Part shown: in pieces, positions 59,472 to 64,000 of the stretch
How the letters are laid out: the number at the start of each line of letters is the position of its first letter
Numbering within the stretch: the stretch's first letter is position 1
Source: Eshraghiella sp045124255
Lineage (GTDB): Bacteria; Bacillota; Clostridia; Lachnospirales; Lachnospiraceae
Direction of reading: 5' to 3'
NCBI GenBank assembly: GCA_045124255.1
Contig: JBGVLM010000018.1
Location: 31,338-95,337, forward strand
Length of the DNA: 64,000 bases
The notes under the pieces: generated by a model
What the model saw: the letters and a program-made list of their open reading frames with translations, nothing else
Databases searched by the model: none
What the model was told of the DNA's origin: nothing
Made by a program: the position numbers and the translations under genes

Positions 59472-60066
59472 TACAAAATTTCAATTCCCAAAGCAAACAG
59501 CAATATCCCCAGTGCGATGAGTAATATCCCCAGTGCGATGAGTACACCGATTCTTTTCTCCATGGGTGCATACACACTGCCATCATTTCTGTTAACAAGT
59601 AATTCAACCCTTTTACCGATATGCAGATTTTGTTTACGGACTTTTGAAATTGAAAACTGCGCTGTTGCTCTGTATGTATGCTCCACATCATTGTATATAT
59701 ATCTGAAAACCGGAATATATAATTTTTTTGTACCGAATTTAGTTCCACTGCCAAGCAGTTCCTCATTATATGTCAGAACCGTCTCCTTATAGACATTCTG
59801 GCCTCCCAAAGTAATCTGCTCGACAAATGCAATTATTTCGCCGTCAACAACATCACTATTTATTTCTTTAAATTTTATTTTTTTATTGATTCCTTTGATT
59901 AAACATATTATGCCGGCAAGGACAAGTGAAAATACAAAAAAGGCCATCTCACATAATCGAACAGTTCGCCGTCAACTTTTCTGATAACAAGAATTGCCGC
60001 CAGAAGAATTATATAAATAACCAATCCGAATATTGTTAACTTTCTATACAATTTAGATTTGTTCAT
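59465..60066 (-). pseudogene. DUF3592-like membrane protein, probably split by a homopolymer frameshift
   Basis: Two frames overlap. The first runs from an ATG at 60066 (GGAG upstream), beginning MNKSKLYRKLTIFGLVIYII, and passes a first span before stopping after about 52 residues. The second, 59465-59947, begins just inside it at a run of six T, has a span (FVFSLVLAGIICLIKG), a DUF3592-like core (YIPVFRYIYNDVEHTY, GKRVELLVNRNDGSVYAP) and a final span with a 7-residue repeat. One extra T would join them into a single 200-residue protein with N-terminal spans in continuous order. The ATG at 59947 alone has no ribosome binding site. It could instead be a true separate gene or a sequence error. 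Confidence 0.6.
59502..59543. repeat. 21-bp tandem repeat, two perfect copies
   Basis: Two exact 21-base copies (59502-59522, 59523-59543) with a partial copy to the left. In the minus-strand gene they encode repeated LIALGIL units within the last membrane segment, keeping frame. Confidence 0.9.
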
Positions 60067-60126
60067 ATTTTACAGACTCCATTCCATATCCTGCTTATAA
60101 ATTTAATCCCGTAGGAATTTCCCGGT

Positions 60127-60165
60127 AAACAAAACGGACGCATAATCACTTCAGATTATCGTCCG
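60127..60165 (-). terminator. Terminator of the serC-serA-DUF1015 operon
   Basis: Minus-strand stem of 12 pairs with a one-base bulge (60154-60165 with 60135-60147), six-base loop, then TTTTGTTT. It lies 12 bases after the DUF1015 stop. Confidence 0.85.
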
Positions 60166-60177
60166 CTCTTATAACTG

Positions 60178-61413
60178 CTAAATTCTGTGTATAAACAAAC
60201 CGCTTCTAAGCTTCGGTTCAAACCATGTTGATTTAGGCGGCATAAGCAAATCCGCGTCTGCAACATCAAAAAGCTCATGTATTGACGTCGGATACATTGA
60301 AAAAGCAAGCTGCATATCCGTTTCAGCTCTTCTCTCCAGTTCCTTCAACCCCCTGATTCCGCCGATAAAATCAATTCTTTTATCAACTCTCGGGTCTCCG
60401 ATACCGAGTATCGGAGTCAAAAGATAATCCTGAAGTATTGCAACATCAAGCCCGTCAACAGGGTCCTCTGAAAGAATACTTTCTTTGGCAGACAGAAGAT
60501 ACCACTCCCCGCCAAGATACATACCAAAGCTGCCCTTATTCTCAGGGTACAATGCCTTGCGTCCACATTTCTCAACGGTAAAATATTTTGAAACCGCCTC
60601 AAGAAACTCTTCCGTTGTCAGTCCGTTCAAATCCTTAACCACACGGTTATACGGCATAATCATAAGCTGTTCATCCGGAAAAAGAACTGATAAAAACGTA
60701 TTGAACTCTTCGGTTCCGTCATAATCCGGGTGTTCCTCCCTGCGTTTTAATCCAACCTTAACTGCAGACGCCGCACGATGATGCCCGTCAGCAATATAAA
60801 TTGAATTAATTGATTCAAAAGCATTAAATACAGCCTTAACATCCTCTTTATCGGATATTTTCCATACCGAATGGCGGATATTATCATCCGATACAAAATC
60901 ATATAATGCAGGTAATTCCTTAGTACGGGCAACAACCTCATTAATAATTTCGTTAGCCCTGTATGCAAGGAAAATAGGACCGGTCTGGGCGCTTGTTCTG
61001 TCAACGTGGTTAATTCTGTCCTGCTCCTTATCCGCTCTTGTTTTCTCATGCTTCTTAATTCTGTTATTAAGATAATCATCAATGGAAGCACAGGCTGCAA
61101 TTCCTGTCTGCGCCCTTCCATCCATCGTCAGTTCATATATGTAATAGGCGTCATCCTCATCACTGACAAAAACGCCGTCATTAATTGCCTTATCCAAAAG
61201 TTCTCTTGCTTTGTCATAAACACAGTCAGCATAGGTATCAACGCTGTCATCAAACTGTGTCTCTGCACGGTCAATATTCAAAAAAGACAGAGGTTTATCC
61301 TTAACCTCTTGCGCTGCCTCCTCACGATTATATACATCATAAGGTAGAGCGGCCACCTTGGCAGCCAGCTCTACTGAAGGTCTTATACATTTAAATGGTT
61401 TAATAAAAGCCAT
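60178..61413 (-). CDS. DUF1015 family protein
   Basis: A 411-residue soluble protein of unknown function. Family marks are the N-terminal FKCIRPSVELAAKVAALPYD, VYNREEAAQEVKD, SFLNIDRAE, GRAQTGIAACASIDDY, KKHEKTRADKEQDR, IYIADGHHRAASA and DVAILQDYLL. The invariant HE and GHHRA motifs suggest an enzyme active site. The gene follows serC and serA in many Clostridia, so a link to serine or 3-phosphoserine metabolism is likely (inference); some relatives have been linked to phosphoserine or nucleotide-dependent reactions. AAAGGAG lies 6-7 bases before the ATG. Confidence 0.9.
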   Translation of the reverse strand: MAFIKPFKCIRPSVELAAKVAALPYDVYNREEAAQEVKDKPLSFLNIDRAETQFDDSVDTYADCVYDKARELLDKAINDGVFVSDEDDAYYIYELTMDGRAQTGIAACASIDDYLNNRIKKHEKTRADKEQDRINHVDRTSAQTGPIFLAYRANEIINEVVARTKELPALYDFVSDDNIRHSVWKISDKEDVKAVFNAFESINSIYIADGHHRAASAVKVGLKRREEHPDYDGTEEFNTFLSVLFPDEQLMIMPYNRVVKDLNGLTTEEFLEAVSKYFTVEKCGRKALYPENKGSFGMYLGGEWYLLSAKESILSEDPVDGLDVAILQDYLLTPILGIGDPRVDKRIDFIGGIRGLKELERRAETDMQLAFSMYPTSIHELFDVADADLLMPPKSTWFEPKLRSGLFIHRI

Positions 61414-61450
61414 TGTATACTCCTTTGTTCACAAATCAGAAATTAAATAA

Positions 61451-62614
61451 TTATTTAATAACCCTAACTCTGAGAATTCCTTCTTTTGATGAAATTTCCT
61501 CAGCAATTGCCGTAGCATTTGCTTCGCTGATATCCATAAGAGAATATGCATATTCTCCACGGCTCTGGTTAATCATCTTCTCAATATTGATTCCTGCCTT
61601 GCCGCATACAGTGGTAAGACCGCTGATAATGCTTGGCGCATTTTTATGCAGTACACCGATTCTTCCCGGTGTATGGCATACACCCAAATCACATGCAGGG
61701 AAGTTTACTGAATTTCTGATATTACCATTTTCAACATAATCCATAAGCTCATCAACTGCCATAATTGCACAGTTATCCTCAGCTTCCTCTGTTGAAGCGC
61801 CAAGATGAGGGAATGCAACACAACCCTGTGTATTGGCAAGCTTAGTGGTTGGGAAGTCTGTTGCATAACGGCTGATTTTACCGCTCTTAAGAGCTTCCAC
61901 AACATCATCCTCACATACAAGAAGGTCTCTTGCAAAGTTAAGGATAACAACACCATCCTTCATCATGGAGATTGTTTCTTTGTTAATCATTTCTCTTGTA
62001 TCATCCAAAAGCGGAACATGAACTGTGATATAATCACAATCTTTGAAGATTTCCTCTCTGGTCTTTACTAATGTAACTTTACCGGAAAGATGTAAAGCAT
62101 TCTGTACTGAAAGGAATGGGTCACATCCGACTACTTCCATACCAAGTGAGCTTGCAGCATTGGCAACCAATACACCGATTGCACCAAGACCGATAACACC
62201 AAGCTTCTTGCCCTTAATTTCTCTTCCTGCAAATTTTGCTTTAGCCTTTTCCATTGTTTTGCCAATGTTCTCATCATCCTTGTTCTCTACAACCCATCCA
62301 TTTGCGTCAATCATGTTTCTTGATGCAACAATCATTGCAGAAATAACAAGCTCTTTAACTCCGTTTGCGTTGGCACCAGGGGTATTAAATACTACGATTC
62401 CCTTATCGGCACACTTATCAAGTGGAATGTTGTTAACACCTGCACCTGCTCTTGCAACCGCAATAAGCTGCTCAGGGAGTTCCAAATCGTGCATTGCAGC
62501 ACTTCTAACGAGGGCAACATCTGCCTCAGCAAAATTATCTACCTTTTCATATTCGCCGGTAAAGCGCTTTAATCCTTCATTAGATACAGGATTTAAGCAA
62601 TTATATTTAACCAT
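61451..62614 (-). CDS. serA: D-3-phosphoglycerate dehydrogenase with ACT domain
   Basis: A 387-residue dehydrogenase, first step of serine synthesis. The NAD-binding motif is LGVIGLGAIGVLVANAA; the catalytic Arg, Glu and His are in NFARDLLV, the following loop and FPHLGASTEEAE. A short C-terminal ACT domain (INIEKMINQSRGEYAYSLMD) could bind serine as inhibitor. A frame from 62638 exists, but AGGAGG lies 7 bases before the ATG at 62614. It is the middle gene of serC-serA-DUF1015. Three hairpins lie between serC and this gene. Confidence 0.94.
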   Translation of the reverse strand: MVKYNCLNPVSNEGLKRFTGEYEKVDNFAEADVALVRSAAMHDLELPEQLIAVARAGAGVNNIPLDKCADKGIVVFNTPGANANGVKELVISAMIVASRNMIDANGWVVENKDDENIGKTMEKAKAKFAGREIKGKKLGVIGLGAIGVLVANAASSLGMEVVGCDPFLSVQNALHLSGKVTLVKTREEIFKDCDYITVHVPLLDDTREMINKETISMMKDGVVILNFARDLLVCEDDVVEALKSGKISRYATDFPTTKLANTQGCVAFPHLGASTEEAEDNCAIMAVDELMDYVENGNIRNSVNFPACDLGVCHTPGRIGVLHKNAPSIISGLTTVCGKAGINIEKMINQSRGEYAYSLMDISEANATAIAEEISSKEGILRVRVIK

Positions 62615-62627
62615 TTTATTTCCTCCT

Positions 62628-62710
62628 AAAACGTCCAAGAGACTCTCGAACGGACGCTTTTATTATTCGACCCGGATACGGGTCCTGACAATGGGAACGC
62701 TTATGCGTTC
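62628..62710 (-). promoter_or_regulatory. Three consecutive hairpins between serC and serA
   Basis: On the minus strand in order: GAACGC/GCGTTC across the serC stop (62695-62710), GACCCG/CGGGTC with a four-base loop (62669-62684), and a 9-bp stem with one G-T pair (62628-62636 with 62652-62660) ending in TTTT just before the serA ribosome binding site. The last looks like a weak terminator, so partial attenuation or mRNA processing is possible. Confidence 0.5.
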
Positions 62711-63783
62711 TCCTCTTCAAATTTCTTCATAAATTCAACTAATTTCTCAACACCTTCAATTGGCATTGCATTGTAAATGCTGGCTCTCATACCGCCAACG
62801 CTTCTATGTCCTTTAAGGTTCTCAAAACCTGCCTTCTTAGCCTCTGCAACGAATTTAGCATCTAATTCTTCATTGCCTGTTACAAAAGGTACGTTCATTA
62901 AAGAACGGTCCTCAGGTCTTACAGTTCCTTTGAAAAGCTTGCTCTGGTCAAGGAAGTCATAGAGAATCTTTGCTTTCTTCTCATTGTGCTCCTTCATAGC
63001 CTGTAAGCCGCCCATTTTCTTAATCCACTTAAATACCTTGCCGCACATATAAATTCCGTAGCAAGGAGGTGTATTATATAAAGAATCATTATCTGCATGA
63101 ATCTTATATTTCAACATTGTAGGAGTTCCCGGAAGGGTATCCTCTGTAATCAAATCCTCTCTGATGATTACGATTACAACACCGGCAGGTCCGATATTCT
63201 TCTGAACGCCGCCATAGATTACACCATACTTAGTAACGTCAACAGGCTCTGAAAGGAAGCATGATGAAACGTCTGATACTAATACGTGTCCCTTTGTATT
63301 TGGTAACTCTTTGAACTTAGTTCCGTAAATTGTGTTATTCTCGCAGATGTAAACATAGTCAACATCCTCAGGAATATCCAAATCTGAACAATCAGGTATG
63401 TATGAGAAGGTCTCATCTGCTGAAGATGCAAGCTCGATTGCCTCGCCGTAAATCTTAGCCTCCTGATATGCCTTCTTAGCCCACTGTCCTGTTACAATGT
63501 AGCCTGCTTTCTTATTCTTCATAAGGTTCATCGGAATCATAGCAAACTGCTGTGATGCTCCGCCCTGAAGGAATAATACCTTATAATTGTCAGGTATTCC
63601 CATAATGTCTCTTAAGTCAGCCTCTGCTTCCTTAATAATTGTGTCATAGACCTTTGATCTATGGCTCATCTCCATAACCGACATACCAGAGCCCTTATAA
63701 TCCAGCATTTCTTCTGCTGCTTCTCTTAAGACCTCTTCCGGTAAAACTGCCGGTCCGGCTGAAAAATTATAAATTCTTCCCAC
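62701..63783 (-). CDS. serC: Phosphoserine aminotransferase
   Basis: A 360-residue class V PLP aminotransferase that makes phosphoserine from 3-phosphohydroxypyruvate. The start GRIYNFSAGPAVLPEEVL, GSGMSVMEMSHRS, LFLQGGASQQFAMIPMNL, the PLP lysine in GGVQKNIGPAG and GHRSVGGMRASIYNAMP are hallmarks. The start is a GTG with AGGAGG 9 bases upstream. It heads the serC-serA-DUF1015 operon behind a clear sigma-A promoter. No T-box or other riboswitch was recognised in the leader. Confidence 0.95.
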   Translation of the reverse strand: MGRIYNFSAGPAVLPEEVLREAAEEMLDYKGSGMSVMEMSHRSKVYDTIIKEAEADLRDIMGIPDNYKVLFLQGGASQQFAMIPMNLMKNKKAGYIVTGQWAKKAYQEAKIYGEAIELASSADETFSYIPDCSDLDIPEDVDYVYICENNTIYGTKFKELPNTKGHVLVSDVSSCFLSEPVDVTKYGVIYGGVQKNIGPAGVVIVIIREDLITEDTLPGTPTMLKYKIHADNDSLYNTPPCYGIYMCGKVFKWIKKMGGLQAMKEHNEKKAKILYDFLDQSKLFKGTVRPEDRSLMNVPFVTGNEELDAKFVAEAKKAGFENLKGHRSVGGMRASIYNAMPIEGVEKLVEFMKKFEEENA

Positions 63784-63832
63784 TTTAGTGTGCCTCCTGT
63801 AAAAAAATTAGCTTTAACGCTATACGAAATCC

Positions 63833-63861
63833 ATTTTACGTCAAAAAAACAGTCCAGTCAA
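63833..63861 (-). promoter_or_regulatory. Predicted sigma-A promoter of serC-serA-DUF1015
   Basis: Minus strand: TTGACT (63856-63861), 17-base spacer, TAAAAT (63833-63838), about 50 bases before serC. The rest of the region to the window end (63862-64000) holds no gene I can support; it has A/T-rich sequence and two ACTGGT copies near 63915-63950. Confidence 0.7.
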
Positions 63862-64000
63862 TATAACTTATTACCTAAAAGGATATTTTTACCTTTTTAT
63901 ATCAGTATGTATGCCAACTGGTATGGTTAAATTTACAAATACTGGTTCTTTTTTGAAGTCCAGATAAGTGTTATTATGCCAATAACCCGGGAAATACAGA

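Noticed and set aside
62043..62732. 229-residue plus-strand frame
   Set aside because: Antisense to serA and the start of the serC-serA spacer; no motifs.
63784..63860. Serine T-box or other riboswitch in the serC leader
   Set aside because: The leader is about 45 bases with no conserved element that I recognise.
1..64000. Prophage, transposon or integrated element
   Set aside because: No integrase, transposase, terminal repeats or tRNA-linked direct repeats were seen; codon use looks uniform to the eye, though I did not compute it.

Overview
The window reads as a chromosomal segment of an anaerobic, spore-forming-lineage Firmicute, most likely a gut Lachnospiraceae (class Clostridia). The grounds are moderately AT-rich DNA, strong AGGAGG-type ribosome binding sites, A/T-rich sigma-A promoters, a germination protease (gpr), GerMN and cysteine-rich spore-coat-like proteins, and the old Firmicute gene neighbourhood comEC-holA-rpsT-gpr-lepA-hemW. 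I see no rRNA or tRNA genes, CRISPR arrays, phage or insertion sequences. Coding density is very high and no gene-free stretch exceeds 300 bases. The family-level placement is inference.

Layout. 1-9427: a DUF2079 membrane protein cut by the left edge, a DUF1653 protein, an intracellular subtilase, a DUF885 lipoprotein, two COG0523 (CobW-type) GTPases of which one carries a His-rich metal loop and the other a fused C-terminal domain, a membrane-anchored GDPD phosphodiesterase and isocitrate dehydrogenase. 9575-12186: a Cys/Gly-rich small protein with two small partners, then a CrtI-like FAD oxidoreductase. 12263-18401: leuS, then the lepA-DUF5662-hemW operon. 18587-23058: a secreted GH13 lipoprotein and tyrA-aroA. 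23118-34504: a small membrane ORF, gpr, rpsT, a membrane protein, a GH5 glucanase, and the operon comEA-response regulator-histidine kinase-GerMN lipoprotein-comEC-holA. 34586-41124: a DMT transporter, a solute-binding lipoprotein, then argJ-argB-argD divergent from argG, with candidate ARG boxes between. 41310-48344: a chemoreceptor, then GT2-GtrA-YfhO overlapping argH. 48398-56818: three alpha/beta hydrolases, a DegV/FakA fatty acid kinase pair, a GT2-GtrA fusion, an M15 peptidase and MscS. 56875-63783: glgB with a histone-like basic tail, a probably frameshifted DUF3592 gene, and the serC-serA-DUF1015 operon.

The main themes are amino acid synthesis (arginine, serine, aromatic), glucan metabolism (GH13, GH5, GlgB), envelope glycosylation (GT2/GtrA/YfhO, DUF2079, a GT-C-like protein), metal homeostasis (GTPase pair) and DNA uptake with a linked two-component system.

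The features I find most worth following are: comEC apparently starting at an ATT codon; an MtrAB-LpqB-like signalling trio inside a competence operon; a COG0523 GTPase fused to a TIGR03943/DUF1980-like domain; a 104-residue H1-like tail on GlgB; a 15-bp hairpin that buries the ribosome binding site of a transporter gene; and a homopolymer frameshift in a DUF3592 gene. Family assignments are from memory of motifs; no database search was run.
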